Source of the DNA: Lepiota brunneoincarnata
Lineage: Eukaryota; Basidiomycota; Agaricomycetes; Agaricales; Agaricaceae
NCBI GenBank assembly: GCA_023014365.1
Contig: JAEBUN010000011.1
Location: 1,116,001 to 1,180,000, forward strand
Reading direction: 5' to 3'
Length of the DNA: 64,000 nt
Shown here: positions 43,834-53,880 of the stretch, one piece after another
Layout: each line of letters begins with the position of its first letter
Position numbering within the stretch: position 1 is the first letter of the stretch
Made by a program: the position numbers and the translations under genes
The notes under the pieces: model-generated
Database searches by the model: none
The model's input: the letters and a program-made list of their open reading frames with translations, nothing else
What the model was told of the DNA's origin: nothing

Positions 43834-44158
43834 TATAAATAACGCTAGGATGCCATCAGCCAGGATGTGCATCATGGTCAGGACTACGCACGACCAGTAG
43901 AACAGCCAAGTAACCTATAACGAGTATATAGCATCTCATAGGTATATAAGGCCTGTACAAGTAGAGATTAAAGCCTCAAGCTTTAATCTTGTTAACAGCG
44001 GTCGTTTACCTCTCTGCCTTAACTTGGCGTCTTCCCTCGTTACCTCATTGAGCGCGATCCACTAAGCTCTATAAGGCCAACCGTCTCGGACACCTTGTAG
44101 AGTGATTGAAGGCCGTCTCCAGTTATCCTCGGATACAGAAGGAGCACGGATCATAACA
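43461..44158 (+). repeat. Gypsy-1 3' LTR
   Basis: Same 698-base sequence as the 5' LTR except for a G/A change near its start and one near its middle (GCGCAC against ACGCAC). A purine run AAGGGGATAA sits directly before it at 43451-43460 as the polypurine tract. Confidence 0.95.
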
Positions 44159-44842
44159 GTTTAAAAGTTTGGTTTGAACCTGAACCTCCTAAACTGAATC
44201 TGAAAGTTTAATCTAGGTTCAGCCCCTAGCCTGCTATGTAGTTCAGTTCAAGGTTTAGGTTCAAAGATAAGGGACCTGAACATATCTGAATTCATTCAAA
44301 CACATTAGTTAAAGTCTTTTAATGAACAAGAGGATTTACAGCAATTTTCTTAGTAGAAGACAGAAATATTAATATATATATTAGAGATGACTACAGGAAT
44401 TAGCTAGTAGTCTTCATCATTTGATAGCCTTATTAGTATATCTTGAACACACTACTTTGCACCTTGGTTGATCTATCCCTTCTCTCATCATTGCTATCAA
44501 CATCCTCCACATTCATTCCTCATTTTGTAGTCTTAAACTGCACCATTTCTTCCATTACTACTACCATTGAACATTATTTTTGAGTGCTTTCCAATACCAT
44601 ATTACACAACCTGAATAGCACTCTTTCCATAAAGTAAAATACATTTTTTTTGCCTATTAACATTCCCATGCAGATATCTCTGTTCTAAAGCTATTTTTGT
44701 TAGGAGAATGAGGGACCTGGAACCAAGTTAATAATCAAGTAAGGGGTTTCACTCCTCAACCTGTGCCTATTATTAAAACAGTGAGGGTATAAGTATAGTG
44801 GTAAAGAAACACTCATATTGAAGCTAAGAGAGTTACTGAAAC
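44159..44842. other. CpG-depleted filler right of Gypsy-1
   Basis: Begins with the GTTTA right duplication of Gypsy-1 and ends with GAAAC, the left duplication of the solo LTR. 44160-44290 has repeated GGTTCA/TGAACC-type words in both orientations; otherwise nothing is seen. Confidence 0.5.
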
Positions 44843-45553
44843 TGTTATGATCCTTACTCTTTCTGTATCCAAAGAAACTGAAGAAGGTTTTCAATCACCC
44901 AACAAGGTATCCAAGATGGTTGGCCTTGAAGAGCTTATTGGATCACACTCAATGAGATAACAAGAAAACATGCCAAGTTAAGGCAGAGAGTAGTTAATGA
45001 TTGCTGTTAACAAGATTAAAGCTTAGGGCTTTAACCTCTACTTGTACAGGCCTTTATATACCTATAAGATGCCATATACTCATTATAGGTAATAGGGCTA
45101 TCCTACTGTCCTTGTGTAGCCTTGGCTATGATGCACATCCTGGCTGATGGCATCCTACTACTATTTCTATCTTATAATGAGTCATTGCTCTCACTCTCCA
45201 TTCCACTGCTGTGTGATATTCTATCACTTTCTTCTGACTCATACTCTTCTTCTCCCAATCCTATCTCCATAGCTTCTTCTTCATTCCTGTTGTCCATTCT
45301 CTTGGTGTCTCCATCTGTGTTGAAGGTTGGATTTGCTAATTCATTGCTATCTTCTTCCTCCTCAGAGTACTCCAGAATATTTTTGATACTTATCTCCATT
45401 TCTGTATCTCTTGCCAAGTTCTGCATGGCATAGTAGTATTCCTTCTCTTTGTCTTCATACTCTTGTGCCCATAGTTGGTCTATGGTCTCCTGTACCTGTC
45501 TTGTATAATCAAATATTTGTTCCAGCTCCTCCTTGTCTGGACTGTTCATAACA
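44843..45553 (-). repeat. Solo LTR of the Gypsy-1 family, old copy
   Basis: 711 bases, TGTTATGA to TCATAACA, flanked by GAAAC on both sides (44838-44842 and 45554-45558), so it is a genuine insertion reduced to one LTR. It is homologous throughout to the Gypsy-1 LTRs but strongly C-to-T/G-to-A altered and CpG-free. The TATA and start regions are recognisable on the minus strand near 45050-45065. Confidence 0.9.
45172..45549 (-). CDS. LTR-encoded acidic ORF retained in the solo LTR
   Basis: 125 open codons beginning M-N-S-P-D-K-E-E and ending S-N-D-S-L, against 123 codons beginning M-N-S-P-D-R-E-E and ending S-T-D-S-L in Gypsy-1. Many residues differ, yet the frame, length, acidic character and blocks such as A-Q-E-Y-E-D and Y-E-S-E-E-S-D are kept, with no stop despite heavy C-to-T change around it. 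It has no known function and, as a solo LTR, probably no expression as a full protein. Confidence 0.5.
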   Translation of the reverse strand: MNSPDKEELEQIFDYTRQVQETIDQLWAQEYEDKEKEYYYAMQNLARDTEMEISIKNILEYSEEEEDSNELANPTFNTDGDTKRMDNRNEEEAMEIGLGEEEYESEESDRISHSSGMESESNDSL

Positions 45554-46401
45554 GAAACAAGATATGAAGTAAGTAGTAGAGCAAGTAAATTGTTCTAAGG
45601 AATATTAAAAATGTAGAGCTATATTTATACTTGTTGGAATCAGTGATTCCAGCAAACTAGCAGAATGCCCCTGACTGCCTCATGGAAGCCATGTTGTAGG
45701 TAAATTATATACATCTGTAGTTTACCAGTAGTACCTTGTCTGTTTACCTCCTCTTCCCTTCCTCTTGTTGCCCCATCATTATCTCTCATGAATACACACC
45801 CTTGTTGTCATCCACCTTTTTGAGCTGACTTCAACAATACTGCTATGAGTCTACAGCATGTACTAAGCATGCAGATACAAAAGAAGTCATATATGAGTAT
45901 AGTGAGTCATTATATCACCATAGTTAGAACAAGTGAATAGTAGTTCAAGCTCAAGACTATGTATGACTAAACATAAGTCATAGAGTAAAGGCACAAGCAC
46001 AAGACAGCATCAGCAACCAGAAAGGAAATCATAAAGGATTTTCAGCACCTATATTGAAGAGAGAATGCCTCTCCTAGCTACAATGAAAATGCAAGTGCAG
46101 TCAAATACAATGACCACTGGGCTTCTAGATCAATGGTGACTGACCAGGGAGTTGAAACAGTCAGGTCACAAATGGAGGTGTAGGAAATTTAGAGGATAGA
46201 TTCAGAACAGATAAGAATTGTTGATAAAGATGAGAATAGATTGGAGTGTGTTTCAGATAGTTTGAGACAAATGAGATGGGCTGTTAATTCACTGGAGTAC
46301 TACAACCAGATGTACATGCTTTATATACAATGAAAGAAATAGATTTTTCAAGAGAGATGAAAAAACTAATTAATCCAAACTAAGTCCTATAATGAAGGAT
46401 T
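45554..46401. other. CpG-depleted filler between solo LTR and Gypsy-2
   Basis: AT-rich, CpG-free, no coding frame. Ends in GGATT (46397-46401), the left duplication of Gypsy-2. Confidence 0.5.
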
Positions 46402-46787
46402 TGTTACCCGGGTTAGGGGTTCGCTCTTGAGTAGCACGGCGTTCGTGGCAAGATGTCTATACAGACTTGGTCTTGTCCTACTAGGCGTGACTTAGAGACG
46501 ACGGAGCACTATAGTCCAGCCGGTTTAAGGGCAAAGAGGTATAGGAGGCAAGAACTGTATAACACTAAGATAAGGATACAAGGTATTGTACTGTATCCTT
46601 ATATACTTCTAAGTGTGGCTGTACTCCTACTATAATAATCCAGACCGGGGTAACTATGAGTCAGAGATAAGAGAACATGAGGCGTATACTAAGAATAGTC
46701 CTTCTGATGTACACTACTGATAGTTTCATAGTGACATGGGAATGTGAACTAAAAATAACTGTCCTTCTGATGTGGTTTCTGATAACA
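46402..46787 (-). repeat. Gypsy-2 3' LTR
   Basis: Identical by eye to the 5' LTR over 386 bases. The long 3' ORF of the element reads about 41 codons into it and stops at 46661. Confidence 0.95.
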
Positions 46788-48097
46788 TTAGGTCTGTTTC
46801 TAGAGTTGTTTTCCATACAACTCGTTAGTTTCCTTCTTCCGGGTATTTGGCTAAGTAATTTGGTTCGTAGTAGTCGATCTGGGGTTGGTCGGTGGAGTCT
46901 GGTCTGGGGGGAATGACGGGGGAGAAGGTAGGAGTGGGAGTTCTGTGAAGATCGAGTACGGCTGGCGGTTTCTGGGGATGGGGGTTGTCCTGGGTAAAAG
47001 ATATCATATAGAAGGCGTCTGAAATGGGGACTTTCGATTCTTTCTTCTGGTGGGGTGAGTTGGTTTGTTTCAGAAGGAACCGCATGGTTCTCCTGTGATG
47101 TTTGATTCGGCCACGTCGTCGTAGCATTCCTCGTAATAATCGTCGTGGGTGAGATCGATGTATCGATGGTGAGTTGTGGGAACTGGTCCGAGGGACGGGT
47201 TGTAGGATTTCTGGAGTAGGGGGCGTGTCGAGTCTTTCGACTTGGGCATTCGGTCCGTTTATGGCGCGGTTGAAAGACGGCGCAATGGGGGCATCTGTAT
47301 TTGATGCAATCGTATGAGTAGTGTCCCTGGGGCATACTGCTTGCATCCGAGGCAGGCAAATTGGGGGCAATCCATGGCCCAGTGTCCTGTGTGTCTGCAT
47401 TGGATGCAGACCGATCTGTCAGTGGTTCGGGGGTTGGTTCGCTGGTGAATGGGGTTGGGGGAGTTCCGAACCGGGACGTTGTTACTGGTGACGGTGTGGG
47501 TGGTGTCCTTGGTGGGGGTGAGAAGTCTGAAGGGATTTCTGATACTGGCGGGCTTTCTTCCCTTACTGGGGGCGGTGGTGATGATAGCGGCAGTGGTCGT
47601 CGTGGTAGTGGTGGGGATGGTTGTGGTGGGGGGCTGCGAGGTATGTACCTCATTTCGTTTGGGTAGGTTCTTCGACACCTCGGACATGAGGCCCGATCTT
47701 GAGCGGAGAAGTCGCTCGAGTGATTCTGCCCAGGCACGTTGCGTATTGTACGCAGTAGCGAGAGCCTTAGTCTGTCGTACGTGGTGGGTATAGTCGTACC
47801 AGAGTTGTCGGTCGTATTCTGAAATTGGAGTGTGTTCCAATTTAATCGTAAAGGCTCCGTCGGTGGCAGCCTCGCGCAGATCTCCGTCAGAAGGGTGATC
47901 TGGTCCATATGATCGTACTCCAGCTGTATGGTATCTAAGGGAGGCGGCTGGGGCGGCTGTTGGTTCTGGGGTGTCGTTGGGGTCGGGGGTCTCGTCCCTG
48001 GGGGAGGCGTATGTTGCGGCGAAGGTGTGAGAGGGGGTGTAGGGAGACGGGGCCGGAACGGGAGTTGTTTGAAGTGTTGTATGTTCGACGCTTGCAT
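46661..48097 (-). CDS. Gypsy-2 3' ORF: overlaps the integrase extension, ends in the LTR
   Basis: 478 open codons. The first 255 overlap the integrase-extension frame. From about 47335 on it carries the remaining knuckles (G-H-Y-S-Y-D-C and C-P-H-C-A-V-F-Q-P-R-H-K-R-T-E-C) that complete those begun in the other frame, then a Pro/Ser/Arg-rich stretch, and it crosses the LTR border (46787) as N-V-I-R-N-H-I-R-R. If the break at 47336 is an error, the downstream half belongs to the integrase fusion protein and the upstream half is an overlapping frame of unknown reality (it contains C-P-R-C-R-R-T-Y-P-N-E-M). Confidence 0.55.
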   Translation of the reverse strand: MQASNIQHFKQLPFRPRLPTPPLTPSPQHTPPPGTRPPTPTTPQNQQPPQPPPLDTIQLEYDHMDQITLLTEICARLPPTEPLRLNWNTLQFQNTTDNSGTTIPTTYDRLRLSLLRTIRNVPGQNHSSDFSAQDRASCPRCRRTYPNEMRYIPRSPPPQPSPPLPRRPLPLSSPPPPVREESPPVSEIPSDFSPPPRTPPTPSPVTTSRFGTPPTPFTSEPTPEPLTDRSASNADTQDTGPWIAPNLPASDASSMPQGHYSYDCIKYRCPHCAVFQPRHKRTECPSRKTRHAPYSRNPTTRPSDQFPQLTIDTSISPTTIITRNATTTWPNQTSQENHAVPSETNQLTPPEERIESPHFRRLLYDIFYPGQPPSPETASRTRSSQNSHSYLLPRHSPQTRLHRPTPDRLLRTKLLSQIPGRRKLTSCMENNSRNRPNVIRNHIRRTVIFSSHSHVTMKLSVVYIRRTILSIRLMFSYL

Positions 48098-49433
48098 TGT
48101 TTATGATGACGACGGAGGATGATGAGGAGGTTGGTGAAGGTGTTGTTGAAAAAGGGGGAGTAGTTTGGGGGCGAGTGAGGTCGAGGTTCATAGGCATCTT
48201 TAAGTACGTTTGTTGTGTGAGCGAAGTTGTCTTTGGTTGGTTCTGGTGGGTTCTTGTTCTTTCTGGAGGAATTCCATGAGCTTCTTTATACTTGGTCAAG
48301 TACTCTTTGGCGTTCTCATGAAGCGTTTCATCGGTGATCCATTCGTTCTCCGTGTGGGAGTATCCTTTCCATTTGACGTAGTATTGGAGTTTTCCACGAT
48401 GTTGTCGGTGGTTTAGAATGGCTTCTATTTCGTACTCTTCTTCTTCATTGATGATGTCTGGTGGTGGTGGGGTCGGATGAGATCCGTATGCTTCTGTTTC
48501 GGCGTATGGAGTTAGAAGGTTTCTATGGAATATTGGGTGTATCTTCCATTTGATCGGAAGTTTTAGTTTGTAGGTGAGCGGTGATAGGACTTCTGTGATA
48601 AGGAAGGGTCCTAGTCGTTTTGGGGATATTTTGTTGGAAATGAAGGGAAGTTTGAGGTTTTTGGCTTCTAGCCATACCTTTTGACGTGTTTCAAGGGGTT
48701 TGACAGTTCTTCTGGTTCTTTGTTTCATAATGTCGGCGGAGAGTTGATGTGCCGCGTGTGCTTCTTTTCTGGCGTCATCAAGGAGTCTGATGCGTTCGTC
48801 TACTGATGGAAAGTTCGATGTTTCCATTACCGTGGGTATTGGTGGAGGGTTGTATCCCATGATTAGTTCGAATGGGGATTTCTGCCTCGAGGCATGTATT
48901 TTGGAGTTGTGTGCGAACTCGGCGATAGGGAGGGTTTCTGACCAGTCAAGGGGATTTCTGGTGCAGTATATGGCGAGATAGGTCTCGATTTCTTGATTGT
49001 ATCGTTCTGTGGAACCATCTGTCTGGGGATGGTATGCGGTTGAAAATGCTTGTTGGATGTTAAGGCGTTTGGCTAGCTGTCGGAGGGAGTTGGCGGCGAA
49101 TCTGGGGTCTCGATCTGATATGATTTTGTCGGGTAATCCGAATCTGGTGAAGACTTTTTCTATTAATAGTCGTCCGATGTCATCGGCGTTTGATCGGTCT
49201 GAGGTTGGGATGAAAATTACCCCCTTCGTAAGGCCGTGGTCCACCACGGACAATATCGCATTATGGCCGGCGCTAGGTGGTAGACCGGTGATAAGATCCC
49301 ATGAGATCTGGGCAAATGGGCGTTTAGATGCTGGTGGAGGGATCGGTTGAGTCGGTGCGCGATCCGGTCTGCGTATGATTTTATGCTGCTGACATTCTGG
49401 ACAGCCTTTGACATAGTTCTTTATGAACTGTCG
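47259..49433 (-). CDS. Gypsy-2 integrase, chromodomain and fused helix/CCHC extension
   Basis: Begins at [12 protein letters not shown]. Core motifs are S-W-D-L-I, S-D-R-D-P-R-F and T-E-R-Y-N-Q-E. A chromodomain follows (E-I-E-A-I-L-N-H-R to V-K-W-K-G-Y-S-H-T-E-N-E-W), near residues 360-400. The same frame then continues for 350 codons: a Pro/Thr-rich linker, a helical block (L-W-Y-D-Y-T-H-H-V-R-Q-T-K-A-L-A), Thr runs, and the knuckle C-I-Q-C-R-H-T-G-H-W-A-M-D-C followed by C-L-G-C-K. One surplus base at 47336 then moves the frame to the final ORF. The extension is unusual for a chromovirus integrase. Confidence 0.85.
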   Translation of the reverse strand, partial: RQFIKNYVKGCPECQQHKIIRRPDRAPTQPIPPPASKRPFAQISWDLITGLPPSAGHNAILSVVDHGLTKGVIFIPTSDRSNADDIGRLLIEKVFTRFGLPDKIISDRDPRFAANSLRQLAKRLNIQQAFSTAYHPQTDGSTERYNQEIETYLAIYCTRNPLDWSETLPIAEFAHNSKIHASRQKSPFELIMGYNPPPIPTVMETSNFPSVDERIRLLDDARKEAHAAHQLSADIMKQRTRRTVKPLETRQKVWLEAKNLKLPFISNKISPKRLGPFLITEVLSPLTYKLKLPIKWKIHPIFHRNLLTPYAETEAYGSHPTPPPPDIINEEEEYEIEAILNHRQHRGKLQYYVKWKGYSHTENEWITDETLHENAKEYLTKYKEAHGIPPERTRTHQNQPKTTSLTQQTYLKMPMNLDLTRPQTTPPFSTTPSPTSSSSSVVIINNASVEHTTLQTTPVPAPSPYTPSHTFAATYASPRDETPDPNDTPEPTAAPAASLRYHTAGVRSYGPDHPSDGDLREAATDGAFTIKLEHTPISEYDRQLWYDYTHHVRQTKALATAYNTQRAWAESLERLLRSRSGLMSEVSKNLPKRNEVHTSQPPTTTIPTTTTTTTAAIITTAPSKGRKPASIRNPFRLLTPTKDTTHTVTSNNVPVRNSPNPIHQRTNPRTTDRSVCIQCRHTGHWAMDCPQFACLGCKQYAPGTLLIRLHQIQMPPLRRLSTAP

Positions 49434-50518
49434 ACATTCCTGGCCAATATACTTCTTTCTTGGCGAGGCGGTACGTTTCCTGCTCTCCAGGGTGGCCACG
49501 TGTAGGGGTGGTCGTGGTATCTTGCGATGACATCGCGTCTGAGTTGAAGGTCTTCTGGAATAATGACACGTTCTTGGAACGTGAGGAGTGAACCGTTCGG
49601 GGTTGGAACTGTTCCGAAGTCTTTATCGGCGGCATTAGGGTGGGTTTCTTTTAGGAGTTTGAACGCTTCGGTAGTTCTAGCGTCGTATTTTGGTGATTCT
49701 GTGATTCTTTCTTGAAGTTTCGTATCGACGGTGGCGATAAAGAGGTGTTCTGGGAGTACTGTGGTCAGGTTTTGATCTTCCATGTCAGTGGTGGCGACAA
49801 AGAGATTGTTCGGAAGCATGGTGATGTCTTCGTTATCGTTATCCTCGTCAGGGATGTGGTCTGGACGTCTTGATAGGGCGTCTGGTGCAGGGATCTTTGA
49901 TCCTGGGACGTGTTCTAATTTGAAGTTATAGTCAGCGAGGGTTTGTACCCATCGTGCTTGTCGGCGGTTGATTTTCTGGGGTTTACGCCAGTATGTGAGG
50001 TTTTGGTGGTCCGTTCTGATACGGACGGTATGGGGGCTGCCAAGGAGGTAGTGGCGCCATTCTTCGAGGGCTCGGATAATAGCAAGGAGTTCCCTGTCGT
50101 AGATGTCGTAATTGCGTTCCGCTGGTCCGAACGTCTTTGAATAGAATGATACGGGTTTCCGTATTCCGTTGATGTCGTATTGATATAGGACAGCTCCTGA
50201 TGCGAATTTAGAAGCATCGGCTTCTATTTCGAAGGGTTTTGTGGAGTCGGGCATGAGGAGTACCGGTTCTTTTAGGAATTCGTTCTTGAGCGTTTCGAAC
50301 GCTTTTTGTTGTTCTTCTTTCCATTCGAATTTGTTTGATTTGGAAAGGAGTTGGTTCAGGGGTTTGGTGTGGTGGGAGTAGTTGCGGATGAACTTCCGGT
50401 AGAAGTTACAGAATCCGATGAATTTCCGAACGTGTCGGACTGTTTTTGGCACGGGCCAATCTTCTATTCCCTTGAGTTTTCCGGGATCCATTTTGATCTC
50501 GTCTGGCGTGATGATCAT
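49421..50518 (-). CDS. Gypsy-2 RNase H and start of integrase
   Basis: [11 protein letters not shown], then F-E-I-E-A-D-A-S (first Asp), Y-D-R-E-L-L-A-I (Glu), and R-T-D-H-Q-N-L (Asp), ending [10 protein letters not shown]. The frame then runs through the spacer to [12 protein letters not shown], the entry of the integrase zinc domain, where it breaks at 49498 and again at 49434. Confidence 0.88.
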   Translation of the reverse strand: MIITPDEIKMDPGKLKGIEDWPVPKTVRHVRKFIGFCNFYRKFIRNYSHHTKPLNQLLSKSNKFEWKEEQQKAFETLKNEFLKEPVLLMPDSTKPFEIEADASKFASGAVLYQYDINGIRKPVSFYSKTFGPAERNYDIYDRELLAIIRALEEWRHYLLGSPHTVRIRTDHQNLTYWRKPQKINRRQARWVQTLADYNFKLEHVPGSKIPAPDALSRRPDHIPDEDNDNEDITMLPNNLFVATTDMEDQNLTTVLPEHLFIATVDTKLQERITESPKYDARTTEAFKLLKETHPNAADKDFGTVPTPNGSLLTFQERVIIPEDLQLRRDVIARYHDHPYTWPPWRAGNVPPRQERSILARNVDSS

Positions 50519-51960
50519 GCCGAGATATTCAAGTCGTTATTTGTTGAACTCGCATTTCTCCGTTTTGAGGTAGAGGTCGTTTTCTTGCAGGATTTGCAGT
50601 ACTTTTTCCGTGAGTCGGTCGGTTTCTTCCTGGGTTTTACCAGTAGATTAGGAATATCATCCATGTAGATGATGATTCCTCCTTTCTCCATTATTTCGGA
50701 GAATAACGTGTCCATCATATGTTGGAACGTTGCGGGACTATTGCAAAGTCCGAAAAACATGACAGTCGGTTCGAAAAGACCCATGGGAGTCTTGAACGCT
50801 GCTTTCCATTGGTCGCCATCTTTGATTCTGACGTTATTGTATCCTAGGCGGACGTCGAGCTTAGTGAAAGTACTTAGCTCCTTTGAGTTTGTCCATGATA
50901 GAGGAAATCATGGGAATTGGGTAGGCATTTTTGACAGGTGTGATCGTTTAGATAACGATAATCTTGGCAGGGTCGGAGGTCTCCTCCTTTCTTGGCAACG
51001 AAGAAGAAGGGTGATGCCATAGGGGATTTTGAGGGGCGGATATAGCCTTTTCGGAGGTTTTCGTCTATGAATTCTTTCAATGCTTTTTCTTCGGCAGGTG
51101 CCACTTGATACGGTTTCATCGATTTTGCTTCGAATGTCGGTTTTAGTTCGATTTCATGATCAAACGTTCTTGATGGTGGGAATCGTTCGGAGGCTTTCTT
51201 GTTGAATATTTTAGCCCATCGGGCGAATCTCCGAGGGATCTCGGGTGTTTCCTTGTTTGATTCCGGTTGTTTTCCTTTTTGGTTTGCCGACCTTGTCGGA
51301 TTATGTTGCTCATTGTGGAGCGTTGTGGCGTGTGTCGCTTTGGCGTTTACTTCTAATGGGGTTAGAAGCATGGGGTTCATTTCTCTTTCTAGAGAGAAGG
51401 TGTCGAGGTCAACATTTGACAGGTTGACGTATTCTTCGGGATTTTCCTCGGGTTGAGAGGTTTTTCCAGCCATTATGTCCATGGCGATGGAGTTGAGTTC
51501 GACTGGTCGTCGTAGTGTTCTGAGGAGTTTCGAGAAGTCTTGGTGGTCGATTTGAGGTTTCCAAGAGAATGTCTTGGTTTTCCAGTTGATGTCGGGGTTA
51601 TATTGTTCCAGCCAGGGAAATCCGATGATGAGATCCTTCTCACCAGTGTTTGTGACGTACGCTTCTAGCGTGCAATCTCTTCCATCGATGATGGTTCTGA
51701 TTTTGATGTATTCATGGATCTTGCCATGTTGATTGTCAGTTCCGTCAACGTTGCTGAGAGGGATTGGTTGGTCCAGCCGTTTGGTTTGATAACCATGTCG
51801 TTCAACGACTTTGTGGGAGATAAAGTTCCCTTGGGCTCCTGAGTCTATCAGGGCGGTGATGGCCACGGGTTTTGATGTCCGTTCACTCCAAATCTCGATG
51901 GGTAAGAAAAGGGATCGTTTATTCGGGGATAGTCGTAATTGTACAGAGTTTATCGAGAAA
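50515..51960 (-). CDS. Gypsy-2 protease and reverse transcriptase
   Basis: Protease: [12 protein letters not shown] near the start and L-I-I-G-F-P-W-L further on. [18 protein letters not shown] and [11 protein letters not shown], then breaks at 50936 and 50867-50869, [11 protein letters not shown], and Y-M-D-D-I (about 50665). Two breaks at 50653 and 50642 follow. The thumb-side segment ends with a TAA where Gypsy-1 has a Gln/Arg codon in K-x-R-L-E-Y-L, a likely C-to-T change. Confidence 0.85.
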
Positions 51961-52059
51961 ATGTCCTTCTGGGAGTGAGAGTACGAAATGTCCTTCTGAG
52001 TTCTGGAACGTGCAGGGGCACATCTGTCGACAGCGTTCCTTTTTAAAAATCCTGGAATG

Positions 52060-53880
52060 GACGCATCTCCGGATCCTCGGCTAGCGCGGAGTGGAGTTCT
52101 TGTTGGAGTTCTGGATCGAGGTCAGTCGACCATTTGACGCATCTGAGATGCGACTTCTGCGACGGCAAGGGAAGTACTTGCGTTGCGGTGATTGTTGGGC
52201 GTTCCGGTTTGGGAATCCGGGACGAGTGTTTTGTTGTCCAGGGAAGGGACGGTTGGGGTTTCTCGCAGGGCGAGGGGGATTAGTGCGCATTCCTGGGAAG
52301 CGTCTAGCTGGTGGTGGTTGGGGGCATTTGCTGACCCAATGATCTTTGGCTCCACATCGGAAGCATTCCTGGTTTTGGTATGATTTCATTTGTTGTCCGG
52401 TGACAACGGCATCTAACTCCAACTGGTTCTTGTGCGGAAGTTTTCTTCGGTGTATTCCGGTTGTGGGATTTCGGGATAAGGGTCTTCAAATCCTTCTTCT
52501 ATAGCGGACATGGTCTACTTCCATGGCATGTGGGTCACGTGGGGTAAATCGTGGAGCGTTGCTCCTTTGGTAGAATTGTGCGTAGGGCACGTTATTGTTT
52601 GGACGGCTTGGTCCACGATTGGGTTGGTATTGGTTTCTTTGGGGAAACGTGTTTCTGGGGGTGCCGTAGAGGGCGTTGATTCGGCGAAAATTGTCGTCGA
52701 GTTTGTTTGCTCGGGTGTACCAAGCGGTGATAGTTGTTGGAGGGTTTTCCGATTCGTCGATCTTCATGGCAATGCGGCGATCGATTGCTTTTTGGTATAG
52801 ATCGATTAGAGTGCGATCTTCGTTTAATCCGGATTGTCGGACGAGTTCCTTGAACTGAGCATTAAACTCGGTCATTGGTTTGCCTGCTTGGTGCAGGGTT
52901 TGAAGTCGGGTATGCGCGTACGCATGTTCGTCCGCTGGGGTGAAATCGGCCCTAAGTCGGGCGGTGAAGTTGTCCCATGATTCCATGGCTATGGGTTGTC
53001 CTTGTGGGGTTTGGGCGTTTCTTTCATGGAGGTATTGTCTAGCCCATGCTCGGGCATCTCCTGATTGCATTGTCGAAAGGACGAATAAGGTCCTAGCGAG
53101 GTCGGTGTTGTAGGTGGTCGCATTGGCAAGCACGTAAACTTCACATTGGAAGATCCAATCTTCGAATAGTCTTCTAGTTCCATCGAAGGCGATGGGTTTG
53201 AGGAGTCCTAACTCCTTTGGGGTAGCTGCGGCGGCCATTATTTGTAGTTGTCCGGGTGGCGGCGGTGGTGGTGGTGATGGAGGTTGTATTGGTCGGAAAG
53301 GTGGGGCCGGTAGGGCTAAGGGTGTGGTTGGTGCTGGTAAGGCAGGTGGTTGGGGATCGGGATTCGATTGGTTGTCATCTGTTATATAGACGTCGGAGTC
53401 GTTGTCTTCTTGGGGTTTTCCTTGATTTACGGCGTATTCGTGGCATGTAAGTAAGTTTTCTTCTGATGCGGAAAGTCCTCTTGGTTGTTTGAGGGCGTTC
53501 TTAAGTCTTTGGAGTTCGTAGTCGTTTAATGGATCTACTTTAGCGCGGTATTCTTCGGCTTGTTTGCGTTTTCTTTCTTCTTGTTCGTAGTGTTCCTTTA
53601 ATTCTTTTTCGTATTGTATTCTTTGTCGTTCTGCTAGTTCTTCAGCAAAATCTGTTCGAGTTCGTGTTGTGGTGGCGAGTTGGGTTGACGTTGATGCACG
53701 TGTTGTAGGTGAATCAAATGGAGATGGGGGGTAGAATGGGGATGGTGTCTGAGTGGGGATAGGGTTTCTTCTGGGATCTGGGTTTTGGGTTCCTGATCCT
53801 GAGATTCTACTTCTTGATTTAGGGGGAGGTGATGGGGATTCTCGGCCCGAGAATTTCTTTGGAGGTGTGGTGATATTTGT
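52060..53880 (-). CDS. Gypsy-2 Gag polyprotein
   Basis: The frame is open from about 53880: a Pro/Ser-rich start, a charged coiled coil (A-E-E-L-A-E-R-Q-R-I-Q-Y-E-K-E-L-K-E-H), an acidic segment and a Pro run, then the first in-frame Met at 53238 and the capsid domain (P-I-A-F-D-G-T-R-R-L-F-E-D-W). An E-V-D-H-V-R junction leads, after breaks at 52503 and 52438-52439, to the CCHC knuckle C-F-R-C-G-A-K-D-H-W-V-S-K-C. A last break at 52124 precedes an acidic tail. I cannot name the true start codon; Met 53238 gives only the capsid part. Confidence 0.8.

Larger units (their letters stand above)
35913..44158 (+). mobile_element. Gypsy-1: Ty3/Gypsy chromovirus, near-complete and recent
   Basis: 8246 bases flanked by GTTTA duplications (35908-35912 and 44159-44163). 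The two 698-base LTRs differ at only two positions I can see. The order is leader, gag with a CCHC knuckle, protease, RT, RNase H, integrase and chromodomain, the class order of chromoviruses, followed by a 3' CCHC/overlap region. CpG is abundant, in contrast to the decayed surroundings, which agrees with recent insertion. At least four frame breaks lie in pol and one in the gag N-terminus; all can be explained by surplus A bases. Confidence 0.95.

Noticed and set aside
47361..48416. Several plus-strand frames opposite the Gypsy-2 integrase extension
   Set aside because: Gly/Val-rich mirror frames of Pro/Thr-rich coding sequence on the other strand; shadows.
50642..50654. Single deletion in Gypsy-2 RT, breaking the surplus-A pattern
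   Set aside because: The stretch is equally explained by two surplus A bases twelve apart, which gives exactly the spacing seen in Gypsy-1 between the Y-M-D-D and K-T-x-E-E/L positions.
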